A DNA stretch of 64,000 bases from Planctomycetota bacterium. Lineage in GTDB: Bacteria > Planctomycetota > SZUA-567 > H5-PLA8. A program made the translations under genes and the position numbers. This document shows positions 37,282 to 45,706 of the stretch, piece after piece. The notes under the pieces are model-generated. The model ran no database searches. It was not told the DNA's origin and saw only the letters and a program-made list of their open reading frames with translations. The stretch spans positions 1,240,001 through 1,304,000 of the forward strand of contig JAOSKN010000001.1 of assembly GCA_027493525.1 (NCBI GenBank). Direction: 5' to 3'. Positions within the stretch are counted from its first letter, which is position 1. Every line of letters begins with the position of its first letter.

Positions 37282-40005
37282 ATGGCCGAAGAGCACGATC
37301 TTAGTTTCGGGAAGGTCGCCATCTCCAAGGGCTACTGCTCCAAGCAGCAGCTCATGGAGGCGCTCGAGACGCTCGAGCAGGTCCGCGGGCTCGGGCTCAA
37401 CGAGCAGATCGGCAGCATCCTGATCAAGAAAAAAGTGATGAGCGAGGAGCAGGTCCGCGAGGTCCTGCGCGCGCAGGCTCAGAAGTCGAAGATCAAGATC
37501 GCCAACTACGAGATCCTGGAGAAGGTGGGCCAGGGCGGCATGGGTTCGGTCTTCAAGGCGCGCCAGATCGCGATGGACCGGATCGTCGCGCTGAAGATCC
37601 TCGCGCCCAAGCTGGCCGAGGACCGTTCGTTCTGCGAGCGCTTCATCAAGGAGGCGCGCGCGGTCGCGAAGCTGAACCACCCGAACATCATCGTCGGGAT
37701 CGACGTCGGCCGGCACGGCAAATACTACTACTTCGCCATGGAGTTCGTGGACGGCGAGACGGCGCTGACGCGGCTGCGGGAGAAGAAGACGTTCACCGAG
37801 GCGGAGGCCCTGAGGATCGCCGCCCAGATCGCCAGCGCGCTGGAGCACGCGCACAAGCACGGGCTGATCCACCGCGACATCAAGCCCGACAACATCATGC
37901 TGCCCACGCGGGGCGAGGCCAAGCTCTGCGACCTCGGGCTGGCCAAGAAGATCAGCACCGACGCCAGCGGGACGTCCACCGGCGCGGCCGTGGGCACCCC
38001 GCACTACATCGCGCCCGAGCAGGCCCGCGGGCTGGACAACGTCGGCATCACGGCGGACATCTACGCCTTGGGCGGCACGCTCTACCACATGACCACCGGC
38101 CAGACGCTCTTCAAGGGCGAGAACTCGACGGTCATCATGACCCAGCACCTCTCGGCCGAAGCCCCCAACGCGCGGAATCTGGCCCCGGAACTCTCGGAGC
38201 ACTTCTGCCGCCTGCTCGAGAAGATGCTCGCCAAGGACCCCGCCGACCGGCATGCGTCCCCGACGGAGCTGCGCGAGGATCTGGAGCGCGTCGCCGCCGG
38301 CGCTTCGATGAAGGCGCCGTTGCCTCCCAATAGTTCTTCGAGCATGGAGCGCACGCCGCGGGAGAGCGTCAAACGCAAGAACCGCACCACGGGCCCGCAG
38401 CCGCCGGTCCGCGCCGCCGCCGGTCCGCGCCGCGGGGGCGAGCGGATCACCACCGGCCCGCGCGCGCCCATCGACCGTCCCGACCAGCCGACGGGGCCCA
38501 AGCCCAGCGTCAAGGCCAACCGAATCCTGGTCTTCGCCGCCGCCGCGATCGCGCTGGGCGTCGTCGTCGGCCTGGGCGTCGCCTCGAACGGGCCCGAAAC
38601 GCAGACCTCCTCCGCCCCGCCCAAGTCCGGGCCCGAGGAACCGGCCGATCCAGTCAATGCGGACGACCTGACGCAGACTTCCGCGACAAGCCCTTCCAGC
38701 GAGGCGGCCAAGACGGCCAACGTCGCGACGCCCGCGAGCGTGCCCTTCGCCCCGCCCGGCGGCGATGCCGGGCACGCGCCATGGGACGCCGCGCGCAAGG
38801 CCTGGCGCGAGACCCCCGAGGACCTCGCCGCCATCCTCGGGCTCTATAAGGCCGCCGAAAAAGGCCTCGCGCCGACCCGCGTCGGCGAACTGCGCCACGA
38901 GCGCGGGCGGATCCTGCAGGCCCTGCAGGACCAGTTCCAGCCCATCCTCGACGGCCGGCTCCGCGAGGCGCGCGTCAAGGCGCAGAACAACGATCTGCCC
39001 GGCGCCCTCGAGATGCTCGACGCCGGCGGATTCCCCAAGCGCCTGCTGGCCCCCGAGACCCAGGCGCTCCTCACCGAAGCGCGCAAGGAGTTCCAGCCGC
39101 CAGCCAGCGCGGCGATCGCCGTCCTGCGCAAGGAACTGCAGCAGGCGGGCGCCCAGACCAAGGTCCTGAACGCGCTCAACGACAAGGTCAACCAGCTCAT
39201 TGGCCAGCACAAGGGCGACGCCAAGGCCTTCGCCGAACTCAACGAGCTCAAGGGCCAGCTCAGCGAGCAGCTCAAAAAGGCGCAGGAAACCCACCAGGAC
39301 CGCCGCGAGGAATCCTTCGAGACCGCCGTTAACCGGGCCCACGAACTGTCCAAGAAAGGCGACCTCGCCGGCGCGCACAAGGTCCTGGAAGCGCTGGCCG
39401 GCGCCAAGCTTTCCAAGGACCAGTTGGACCTCGCCAACCGGCTACGCGACGACGTGAAGGACGCGCTCGACCACTTCCAGCGCGCGCGGCAGATCCTCGA
39501 AGGCATGGCCGGAAAGACTGAGAACGCGAAGGTGACCGACCGGAGCGGCCATTCCGTCCGATCCCCGGTGCTCCGCGCCGTTTCGGACAAGAACGGCCCG
39601 GCGGTCGTGCTGAAGGAAAGGGGCAAGGAGGTGGTCATCCCCCTTCTCGACGTCGAGGCCGAATGCCTGCTGGGCTTCGCGGGCGTGCGCAAGGCCAATC
39701 CCCAGGGCCGCCTGGCGCTGGGCGCCTACGATTGGTGGCTCGGGCATTATGCAGCCGCCTACCCCTTCCTTGAGGAGATCGACGCCGCCAAATTCCGCCG
39801 GGACGCCGCATACTACATGGACCGGATGGACCGGGAGGCGGGCGAGTTGATGGATCAGATCCTCGCGCTCTACAGCCAGGCGCAGGATGCCAAGCTTCCG
39901 AAGATGCTCCGCGAGGAACGGCAGAAACAGGCCGCCCCGCTGCTGGAGCGGCTCAAGCGCGATTACGCTACGACGAGGACCTACCGTGAGCGCAGCAAGG
40001 ATTAA
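37282..40005 (+). CDS. Transmembrane Ser/Thr protein kinase (PknB-like)
   Basis: 907 residues from the ATG at 37282; a TTG at 37252 is an alternative start. An N-terminal helical module (about 8-62; FGKVAISKGYCSKQQLMEAL, IGSILIKKKVMSEEQVREVL) often precedes kinases in this group. The kinase domain spans about 72-340: GQGGMGSVFKAR glycine loop, K105, HRDIKPDN with catalytic D199, DLG with D217 (DLG instead of DFG is normal in bacterial kinases), and APEQ. A basic/Pro linker leads to one membrane helix (ILVFAAAAIALGVVVGLGVA, about 415-435) and an external ~450-residue helical, TPR-like region. It should phosphorylate Thr/Ser targets, and the FHA protein at 35677 is a likely reader. Confidence 0.93.
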   Translation: MAEEHDLSFGKVAISKGYCSKQQLMEALETLEQVRGLGLNEQIGSILIKKKVMSEEQVREVLRAQAQKSKIKIANYEILEKVGQGGMGSVFKARQIAMDRIVALKILAPKLAEDRSFCERFIKEARAVAKLNHPNIIVGIDVGRHGKYYYFAMEFVDGETALTRLREKKTFTEAEALRIAAQIASALEHAHKHGLIHRDIKPDNIMLPTRGEAKLCDLGLAKKISTDASGTSTGAAVGTPHYIAPEQARGLDNVGITADIYALGGTLYHMTTGQTLFKGENSTVIMTQHLSAEAPNARNLAPELSEHFCRLLEKMLAKDPADRHASPTELREDLERVAAGASMKAPLPPNSSSSMERTPRESVKRKNRTTGPQPPVRAAAGPRRGGERITTGPRAPIDRPDQPTGPKPSVKANRILVFAAAAIALGVVVGLGVASNGPETQTSSAPPKSGPEEPADPVNADDLTQTSATSPSSEAAKTANVATPASVPFAPPGGDAGHAPWDAARKAWRETPEDLAAILGLYKAAEKGLAPTRVGELRHERGRILQALQDQFQPILDGRLREARVKAQNNDLPGALEMLDAGGFPKRLLAPETQALLTEARKEFQPPASAAIAVLRKELQQAGAQTKVLNALNDKVNQLIGQHKGDAKAFAELNELKGQLSEQLKKAQETHQDRREESFETAVNRAHELSKKGDLAGAHKVLEALAGAKLSKDQLDLANRLRDDVKDALDHFQRARQILEGMAGKTENAKVTDRSGHSVRSPVLRAVSDKNGPAVVLKERGKEVVIPLLDVEAECLLGFAGVRKANPQGRLALGAYDWWLGHYAAAYPFLEEIDAAKFRRDAAYYMDRMDREAGELMDQILALYSQAQDAKLPKMLREERQKQAAPLLERLKRDYATTRTYRERSKD

Positions 40006-41146
40006 CCGCGCCCTGCTCCTGGCCGCGTGCCTCGCCGCCGCGGGCTCGGGCGCCGCGCTGCGCGCCGGCGAGGCGAAGGTCTCCTGGGCCGACGTCGAGC
40101 GCTGGGCCCAGGGCGGGGACGCGCCCAAGCCCGAGCCCAAGGCCGACCCGAAGCGCGAGCCCGCTCCCGAGCCCAAGCCCGACCCGGGGCCCGCGAAACC
40201 CAAGCCCCCGGAGCCCGACGCGCCCCCCGACGAAAACGCCTGGAAGCGCCCCTACCCCACCACGCGCCGCGACGAGCCGCCGGACTGGAAGCTGCTCAAC
40301 GCCAAGTGGCCCCCGTTGGTGCGGGAGCGGGAGGAGAACTGCAAGAAGTACAACGACCTCAGCGGCTACATCGACCTGTACCGCGATTTCGACCAGTACG
40401 ACAAGCTGCTCCAGTACCTCATGGAGAAGATCGCCAACCCCAAGGTCATGCAGAACAAGGACCAGATGCGGGAACTCTGCGAGCTGTTCTGGAAGGCCGC
40501 CCTGGTCTCGCCCAGCAGCGTGGACGCGCAGATGCTGCAGAACGCCTACGAGCAGTGGAAGCAGCGCGAATCCAGCCGGTTCGAGGGCTGGGATGCGTGG
40601 ATGAAGAAGCAGGAGGAGCTCTACAAGAAGGGCCGCGGCATCCGGAAGGAGATCCAGGACCTCGAATTCCAGGGCGACGAATCGCCCGAGCCGCTCTGGA
40701 ACCTGGCCGAGGCCTTCCGGGACGACCTGCCGCCTTCGCGGCTGATCCAGGTCCGCGTGCTCTTCAAGCTGCGCGCGTGGTTCCCGAAGTACCACGCGGT
40801 GCGCTCGGGCGAAGTCCAGCGCCGCATCGTCAACCTGCTCCACTACGACCTGCGCCTGCCCGAGGACGCGATCCCCGAGGCGCGCACGATGCTCGAGGAG
40901 TTCCCCAAGCACGCCTGGACCAAGAACGGCGACGCGATGTGGACCCTCGCCGAGGCGCTCAAGGACCAGGGCTACGCGTCGCAGCAGAACCATGCCAAGG
41001 CGCAGACGTTCTGGAAAGAGGCCCTGCAGACCTACGAGGAGTTCCAGAAGCGCCACGGGCCGCACAGCAACAACCAGCCCGGTCCGAACGCCGGCCCCAG
41101 TTCCAGCGCCCAGCGGGTCTCGGAGCTGCGCGGCAAGGTCCGTTGA
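39986..41146 (+). CDS. Exported helical protein of unknown function
   Basis: 386 residues from the GTG at 39986 with GAGGA six bases upstream; it overlaps the kinase end by 20 bases, so the two are coupled. Signal peptide INRALLLAACLAAAGSGAAL, then a charged Pro/Lys/Glu linker (PKPEPKADPKREPAPEPKP). A helical domain follows, rich in Trp and Tyr (YDKLLQYLMEKIANPKVMQ; LWNLAEAFRDDLPPSRLIQV; YEEFQKRHG), resembling TPR-like tetrahelical repeats. It is likely periplasmic and possibly contacts the external part of the kinase. No family was recognised. Confidence 0.7.
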   Translation: MSAARINRALLLAACLAAAGSGAALRAGEAKVSWADVERWAQGGDAPKPEPKADPKREPAPEPKPDPGPAKPKPPEPDAPPDENAWKRPYPTTRRDEPPDWKLLNAKWPPLVREREENCKKYNDLSGYIDLYRDFDQYDKLLQYLMEKIANPKVMQNKDQMRELCELFWKAALVSPSSVDAQMLQNAYEQWKQRESSRFEGWDAWMKKQEELYKKGRGIRKEIQDLEFQGDESPEPLWNLAEAFRDDLPPSRLIQVRVLFKLRAWFPKYHAVRSGEVQRRIVNLLHYDLRLPEDAIPEARTMLEEFPKHAWTKNGDAMWTLAEALKDQGYASQQNHAKAQTFWKEALQTYEEFQKRHGPHSNNQPGPNAGPSSSAQRVSELRGKVR

Positions 41147-41174
41147 ACTTCAAGCCGCCAGGCCCGGCATGGTC

Positions 41175-41207
41175 AAAAAAAAGCGGGCGGCGTCAGACGC
41201 CGCCCGC
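41175..41207 (-). terminator. Rho-independent terminator for the lysine-rich mini-gene
   Basis: Perfect 10-base stem GCGGGCGGCG/CGCCGCCCGC (41183-41207), 5-base loop, followed on the minus strand by eight T residues. A textbook intrinsic terminator 40 bases after the mini-gene stop. Confidence 0.9.
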
Positions 41208-41245
41208 GGATGCCCGCAAGACTGCTGCGACAGTAAGAAGTTGGG

Positions 41246-41311
41246 CTACTTCTTCTTCTTCTTGGTCGCCTTCTTCTTGGCCTTCTTCTTGGCCTTCTTC
41301 TTCTTCGCCAT
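41246..41311 (-). CDS. Lysine-rich mini-protein (21 residues)
   Basis: Begins MAKKKKAKKKAKKKAT and ends in five Lys and a stop: 15 of 21 residues are Lys, with Ala and one Thr between. AAAGGAG lies eight bases before the ATG, a strong terminator follows, and two hairpins lie in its leader, so it looks like a complete transcription unit. The pattern recalls the lysine-rich tails of histone H1-like bacterial proteins, but here it is the whole product. It could bind nucleic acid, or the codon run could matter for regulation. Too short for family assignment. Confidence 0.6.
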   Translation of the reverse strand: MAKKKKAKKKAKKKATKKKKK

Positions 41312-41935
41312 GGGTATGACTCCTTTCCCGTTAACGGGCAGCCTCAGGAATCTGAGGCTCTGACCCTGACCCACCGCCGACGTGTCCCTTGATAGGGGAT
41401 CTGGCGCCCAGCACGCGGCGCCGTCCGGCGGCCCTGCTACCTTGGTCGGGCATCAGTCCCGAGTGGCGCGCACGGCGCCTGGCTGCGGAGCCGCGGCGGG
41501 TTTGCATCGGAGTCTGCGGGAAAGTGCGGGCGTCTTCCCGAAACCCCAGTCGCCGCGAACGCCGTACCGGCGCGCGCACGTCCGCTCTTAGAAGGAGTGG
41601 ACCCGAACAAGGCTTCACTGCTCATGCCGACCGGCCCGCACAGGCCGACCGGTTGGTTAATCGTCGATCGCGAAGATGGCGAGGATGAAGGGCCACGGTG
41701 GGTTTGCGAGGAGCAACGCTTCGCGGGGCGCGGGCTCGTGATCAACACGCGTTCCTCTCTCCGCCTCACCTTCGATCGCGACAAGTACGATCCTGCCGCC
41801 GGTACTTCACGTCCACTTCGAAGGCTACGGAGAAGTAGTTACATGAATCAGGCCATTTTCGTCAAGACCTAAGCGTGAAAATTTTTTTACATGCGCGCTT
41901 GAAGCCGCGCCCTCGCGCGCTACCCGAACGCCGCT
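41312..41935. other. Intergenic region with leader hairpins
   Basis: 624 bases. Next to the mini-gene lie CCCGTTAACGGG (41327-41338, perfect palindrome touching the Shine-Dalgarno) and AGCCTCAG-N4-CTGAGGCT (41340-41359, 8-base stem). The remainder has short open frames on both strands (for example 41597-41872), but none has a supported start or recognisable sequence. A T-rich run lies near 41885. Confidence 0.5.
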
Positions 41936-43591
41936 TCACGCGCGCGAATCGTTCGCGAGCGCGTCAAGCAGCGCGAGCGCGCGGCGCGCTTCCGCGCATT
42001 CGGCGTCGAGCTTCAAGGCCTGCCGATACGCCTGCCGCGCCTCGGCAAGATGGCCCTGCCGCTGCAGCGCGCGCCCGCGCCCGCATGCCGCTTCGGTCAG
42101 GCGGGGCTCCAATTCCAGCGCGCGGCCGAAGTGGAAGAGCGCTTCTTCGTCCTTCAGCACGGAGAACGCCGCCAGCGCGAGGTGGTGATGGGCGGCCGCG
42201 TCGCGCGGATTCTCGCGCATCGCCGCTTCGTAGCGCACCCTCTCGGTCCGGTAGCGCCGGTAGCCTTCCAGCGCGAAGCGCAGCGAGTGGTAGGCGCAGG
42301 CGTCCTGGGGCGCGGCGAGCGTGGCGCGCTCGAAGGCGTCCACGGCCAGCGCGATCTGCCCCTGCCGCAGCGCCAGCGCGCCGCGTTCGAACCAGAGCCG
42401 CGCGGCATCCGGGCGCCGTTCGCAGGCCTGGTCCAGGACCAGCGCCGCCTCGTCGCGCCGCCCGTCGTCTTCCAGGAGCCTGGCGCGGAGCGCCGCGGCG
42501 GCCGCGTCGGTGCGGGCGTCCGCGGCGCCGGCCATGCGCAGCGCCTCCCGCAGCCGCCGGTCCAGCGCGGAGGCGTCCAGCGTGCGCCGCGCGAAGCGCG
42601 CGCGCGCGACCTCGGCCAGCGCGAGGTCCAGCAGCGCCGCCGCGCGGCGAGCCGGAAGTTTCTCGGCCTCGGCGGCCTCGCGCTCCAGGCGTTCCAGGGC
42701 CTCGCCGACCTGCCGCGCCGTGCCGTCCCGCGCGTCGGCCGTGCCCAGGAGTTCGCGCAGCCGGCCCAGCACCTCGCAGGCTTCCAGGCAGCGCGGATCG
42801 GCGCGGACCGCGCGGACGTAGCGCGCCTCGGCCTCTTCCAGCAGCCCGGCCGTCTCCAGCAGTTCGCCCTGATGCAGGAACAGCCGCGCCTGCTCGGGGA
42901 AGCGGACCGCGGACTCGGCCAGCTCCGCCAATTCGCCGTTCAGGTCGCTGGGACCGTTCAGCTCCAGCGCGTGCGCGAAGCCCACGTTCAACGCGGCCTC
43001 GACGTTCTGAGGTTCCAGCGCGGCGGCTTTGCGGAACGCGCTCAGCGCCCGCTCGCGCTCCCCGCGCAGCAGGTAGCCGCCGCCGAGGGCGTTGTAGGCT
43101 TCCGCGGAGCCGACCTCCAGCTTCACCGCGCGCTCGAGGTACTCGATCCGCTCATGGACGATCCGGTATTCCAGCCGCGCCAGTTCCAGGTTCGTCGTGA
43201 CTTCGGGCGAAGGCTCCACGCCCGGGCGCGCGGCTTTCTCGACCTCCAGCGCCTTCTCGTAGCAGCTCAGGCCGGCCTTCAGGTCGCCCAGGTCGGCCAG
43301 CACGTTGCCCAGGTTGTTCAGGTAGGTGGCGCGCCCCGGCTGCAAGGTCGCCGCGCGCCGGAAGCAGCGTTCGGCCTCGCGCAGGTCGCTGCGGCGGTAG
43401 TGCAGCGCGCCCAGCCGCCCGTACAAGGTCGCGTCGTTGGGCGAGCGCGCCAGTTCGCGGCGCAGTTCGGCGATGGCGCGATCCAGCGGATGGATATCGA
43501 CCCGCCGCGCGGGGCTCGACGGCGCGCGTACGCGGGCGGTCGGACGGCGGCGAATCGAAGTCTTACGGGCCGGCGATGCGGCTTGGCTCAC
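41936..43591 (-). CDS. Tetratricopeptide-repeat protein
   Basis: 551 residues; the GTG start has a GGGGGGGA stretch upstream and overlaps a small upstream ORF by four bases. Basic N-terminus (KTSIRRRPTARVRAPSS), then about twelve TPR units, e.g. ATLYGRLGALHYRRSDLREA, AEAYNALGGGYLLRGERERA and PEQARLFLHQGELLETAGLL. The C-terminus is again canonical TPR (HHLALAAFSVLKDEEALFHF; RALQRQGHLAEARQAYRQAL). No signal peptide, so cytoplasmic scaffold. It is the last gene of the minus-strand run that starts with pgk; its partner is unknown. Confidence 0.88.
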   Translation of the reverse strand: MSQAASPARKTSIRRRPTARVRAPSSPARRVDIHPLDRAIAELRRELARSPNDATLYGRLGALHYRRSDLREAERCFRRAATLQPGRATYLNNLGNVLADLGDLKAGLSCYEKALEVEKAARPGVEPSPEVTTNLELARLEYRIVHERIEYLERAVKLEVGSAEAYNALGGGYLLRGERERALSAFRKAAALEPQNVEAALNVGFAHALELNGPSDLNGELAELAESAVRFPEQARLFLHQGELLETAGLLEEAEARYVRAVRADPRCLEACEVLGRLRELLGTADARDGTARQVGEALERLEREAAEAEKLPARRAAALLDLALAEVARARFARRTLDASALDRRLREALRMAGAADARTDAAAAALRARLLEDDGRRDEAALVLDQACERRPDAARLWFERGALALRQGQIALAVDAFERATLAAPQDACAYHSLRFALEGYRRYRTERVRYEAAMRENPRDAAAHHHLALAAFSVLKDEEALFHFGRALELEPRLTEAACGRGRALQRQGHLAEARQAYRQALKLDAECAEARRALALLDALANDSRA

Positions 43592-43752
43592 GTACGAATC
43601 CCCCCCGGGATCGGCCCGCCGCGGCGACTTCGGGCGCGGCGGATCCGGTGAGGATCGGCCGGCGCGGTCGCACCCGTGGCGGGCTTGTGCTTCTTCCCTT
43701 CGACACAGGTGCGTGCGGGACTTGAGGCTTTTGCCCGGCGGCGGCCCTTCAT
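43588..43752 (-). CDS. Small basic protein (54 residues) overlapping the TPR gene
   Basis: ATG at 43752 with GGAG nine bases upstream. It begins MKGRRRAKASSPARTCVEGK and ends GGPIPGGIRT. Its TGA overlaps the TPR gene start (GTGA), as expected for coupled translation. Strongly basic (Arg/Lys-rich). No family was recognised; it could be a short leader peptide for the TPR gene. Confidence 0.4.
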   Translation of the reverse strand: MKGRRRAKASSPARTCVEGKKHKPATGATAPADPHRIRRARSRRGGPIPGGIRT

Positions 43753-43800
43753 CGAACGCTTCTCCGGCGGCTGTTGGGGCTTCGATTTCCCGAAGTTCCC

Positions 43801-43902
43801 CTAGACCTTGTGCTCGTCCTGGCGGTCCTCCCCCAGCAAAGATTCCTGCTTCTGAATCGTCAAAAACCAGCCCCAGGGAGTCCTAAAATCCTGCGAAATC
43901 AA
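43801..43902 (-). CDS. Possible 33-residue protein downstream of pgk
   Basis: TTG start at 43902 with AAAGGAGG four bases upstream, 38 bases after the pgk stop. The product contains DFRTPWGWFLTIQKQESLLG and ends GEDRQDEHKV. The exceptional Shine-Dalgarno is the main evidence; the start codon is weak and nothing similar is known to me. Confidence 0.35.
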   Translation of the reverse strand: MISQDFRTPWGWFLTIQKQESLLGEDRQDEHKV

Positions 43903-43940
43903 ACGCCCTCCTTTAATTACCCTGGGCACCCCCTGCCCGA

Positions 43941-45128
43941 TCAAGATTCCAGGACGGCGATGCCCGGCAACTTCTGCCCCTCCAGGAACTCCAGGCTCGC
44001 CCCGCCGCCGGTGGAGATGTGGGAGATCCGTTCGGAGACCCCGGCTTCGTTCACCGCCGCGACCGACTCCCCGCCCCCGACGACGCTGAAGGCCTGGCTC
44101 CCGGCGACGGCCTTGGCGACGGCAAAGGTTCCCGCGTTGAAGGGCGGCAGTTCGAAGACCCCCTGCGGCCCGTTCCAGACGACCGTCGCGGCTTTGGCGA
44201 TCTCCTGAGTGTAGCGCTCGACGGTCCGGGGCCCGATGTCCAGGGCCATCCAGCCATCGGGGATGCCGTCGGCGGGGACGACCCGGTACGGCGCCTGCGC
44301 CTCGAACTTCTCGGCGACGACGTGGTCCAGCGGAAGCAGGAGGGTCCTGCCCAGCTTCCGCGCCTGCTCCAGGACCGCCGCGGCCTCGCCGGTAAGGTCG
44401 GCCTCGACGAGCGACTTGCCGACGGGGAGGCCCTGCGCCTTCAGGAAGGTGTAGGCCATCCCGCCGCCGATGAGCATCGCGTCGCACTTGGGGAGCAGGT
44501 GCTTGAGCACCTGGAGCTTGCCGGAGATCTTCGCGCCGCCGAGGATCGCGACGAAGGGACGTCGGGGCTCGGCGAGCAGCGGGGCCAGCGCGTCGATCTC
44601 CTTCATCATCAGCAGCCCCGCGCAGCGCGCGGGCATCAGCCGGGGCAGCGCATGGACGCTGGCGTGCGCGCGGTGCGCGGCCCCGAAGGCGTCGTTGACG
44701 TAGACGTCGGCCAGCTCGGCGAGCTGCCTGGCGAAGTCCGCGTCGTCGGCCTCCTCGCCCTTGTGGAAGCGCAGGTTCTCCAGCAGGAGCGCCTCGCCGT
44801 CCTTCAGCTTCGCGACGGCCGCCCGGGCCGGCTCGCCGACGCAGTCCTCGGCGAAGGGGACCTCGCGGCCGAGGTGCCTGGAGAGGTTCGCGGCCACCGG
44901 GCGCAGGCTCATCTCGGGGACGCGCTTGCCCTTGGGGCGCTGGAAGTGGCTGCACAGGACCACTCGCGCGCCGCGCGCCTGCAACTCGCGGATCGTCGGC
45001 AGCACCGCGGTGACGCGCGTGTCGTCGTCCACCTGCCCGGTCTGCTTGTCGAGCGTCACGTTGAAATCGGCGCGGCAGAGCACGCGCTTGCCCTTTACCT
45101 CCATGTCCTTCAAGCGGCGAATGGCCAT
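43941..45128 (-). CDS. pgk: Phosphoglycerate kinase
   Basis: 395 residues from the ATG at 45128 (GGAG ten bases upstream), the normal length. Glycolytic ATP-forming step: 1,3-bisphosphoglycerate plus ADP to 3-phosphoglycerate plus ATP. Family signature RVLCRADFNVTLDKQTGQVD at the N-terminus, LCSHFQRPKGK, LLLENLRFHKGEE, DVYVNDAFGAAHRAHASV, the nucleotide-loop FVAILGGAKISGKLQVLKHL, VVWNGPQGVFE and GGGESVAAV, SHISTGGGASLEFLEG at the end. Cytoplasmic. No gap or other glycolytic gene is adjacent; small ORFs and a TPR gene follow on the same strand. Confidence 0.98.
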   Translation of the reverse strand: MAIRRLKDMEVKGKRVLCRADFNVTLDKQTGQVDDDTRVTAVLPTIRELQARGARVVLCSHFQRPKGKRVPEMSLRPVAANLSRHLGREVPFAEDCVGEPARAAVAKLKDGEALLLENLRFHKGEEADDADFARQLAELADVYVNDAFGAAHRAHASVHALPRLMPARCAGLLMMKEIDALAPLLAEPRRPFVAILGGAKISGKLQVLKHLLPKCDAMLIGGGMAYTFLKAQGLPVGKSLVEADLTGEAAAVLEQARKLGRTLLLPLDHVVAEKFEAQAPYRVVPADGIPDGWMALDIGPRTVERYTQEIAKAATVVWNGPQGVFELPPFNAGTFAVAKAVAGSQAFSVVGGGESVAAVNEAGVSERISHISTGGGASLEFLEGQKLPGIAVLES

Positions 45129-45287
45129 GAGCGAAGTTCTCCGTGTGGGCGGTCCGGCTGGAGCGGGGCGGTGCTTCCTGCCCTTCCGTGAAAACGAGTC
45201 CAGGTTAGCCTCGCTTGGACCGGCATCAAGCGCGCCGCGCCGGCCGCGGGCGCCGTCTTGCGCGAGCCTCGTGGAGCAGCGGCAGGC

Positions 45288-45563
45288 GTGGAACCGCCCG
45301 AACCGACCGGCAACCCGGTCTTCGACTACCGAGCCGGCTTCCGTCGCAGCGCGGCGGGCGTCCAGAAGCTGCTGCTCAGCGGGGGGCTGCTCGCGCTGCT
45401 GGCCGGCGCCGGCTGCGCGCTGCCTGCGGCGAGCCGGGCCTTCTCCATCTGGATCGCCTTGGGCGGGCTTGTCCTGCTCGCGGCGGGCGTGGCCTGGGGC
45501 TTCCTCTGGCGCCGCGCGCTGCGCGAGGGGTTCCGCAAGACCTACCGCGGCTTCGACGAGTAG
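45288..45563 (+). CDS. Small two-helix membrane protein
   Basis: 91 residues from the GTG at 45288 (GGAG upstream); a TTG at 45258 is possible. Two membrane helices, LLLSGGLLALLAGAGCAL and IWIALGGLVLLAAGVAWGFL, flanked by basic segments (RRSAAGVQK; WRRALREGFRK). It is divergent from pgk and convergent with an oxidoreductase gene. No family was recognised. Confidence 0.6.
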   Translation: MEPPEPTGNPVFDYRAGFRRSAAGVQKLLLSGGLLALLAGAGCALPAASRAFSIWIALGGLVLLAAGVAWGFLWRRALREGFRKTYRGFDE

Positions 45564-45606
45564 ATTCTGCTCAACCACGAAGGCACGGAGAACTGCCGTA
45601 TGGATT

Positions 45607-45701
45607 GTGCCACGGGTCGGCGCAGCCGCCCCGTGCTGGGAAGCCTATCCTTCCGCAGTGGCTGCCGAACGGCACGGGGCGGCTGCGCCGACCCGTGGCA
45701 C
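45607..45701. repeat. 30-base perfect inverted repeat with 35-base loop
   Basis: Arms at 45607-45636 and 45672-45701, beginning GTGCCACGGGTCGGCGCAGC, match base for base. The element ends five bases from the stop of the minus-strand oxidoreductase and starts 43 bases after the stop of the plus-strand membrane protein. It could act as a bidirectional terminator, but no T-tract follows. Size and perfection suggest a mobile or repetitive palindrome (REP/MITE-like). Confidence 0.85.
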
Positions 45702-45706
45702 GCGGA

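Noticed and set aside
41597..41872. 91-codon plus-strand frame in the gap after the mini-gene
   Set aside because: No supported start, no recognisable sequence, and a competing minus-strand frame of equal quality.
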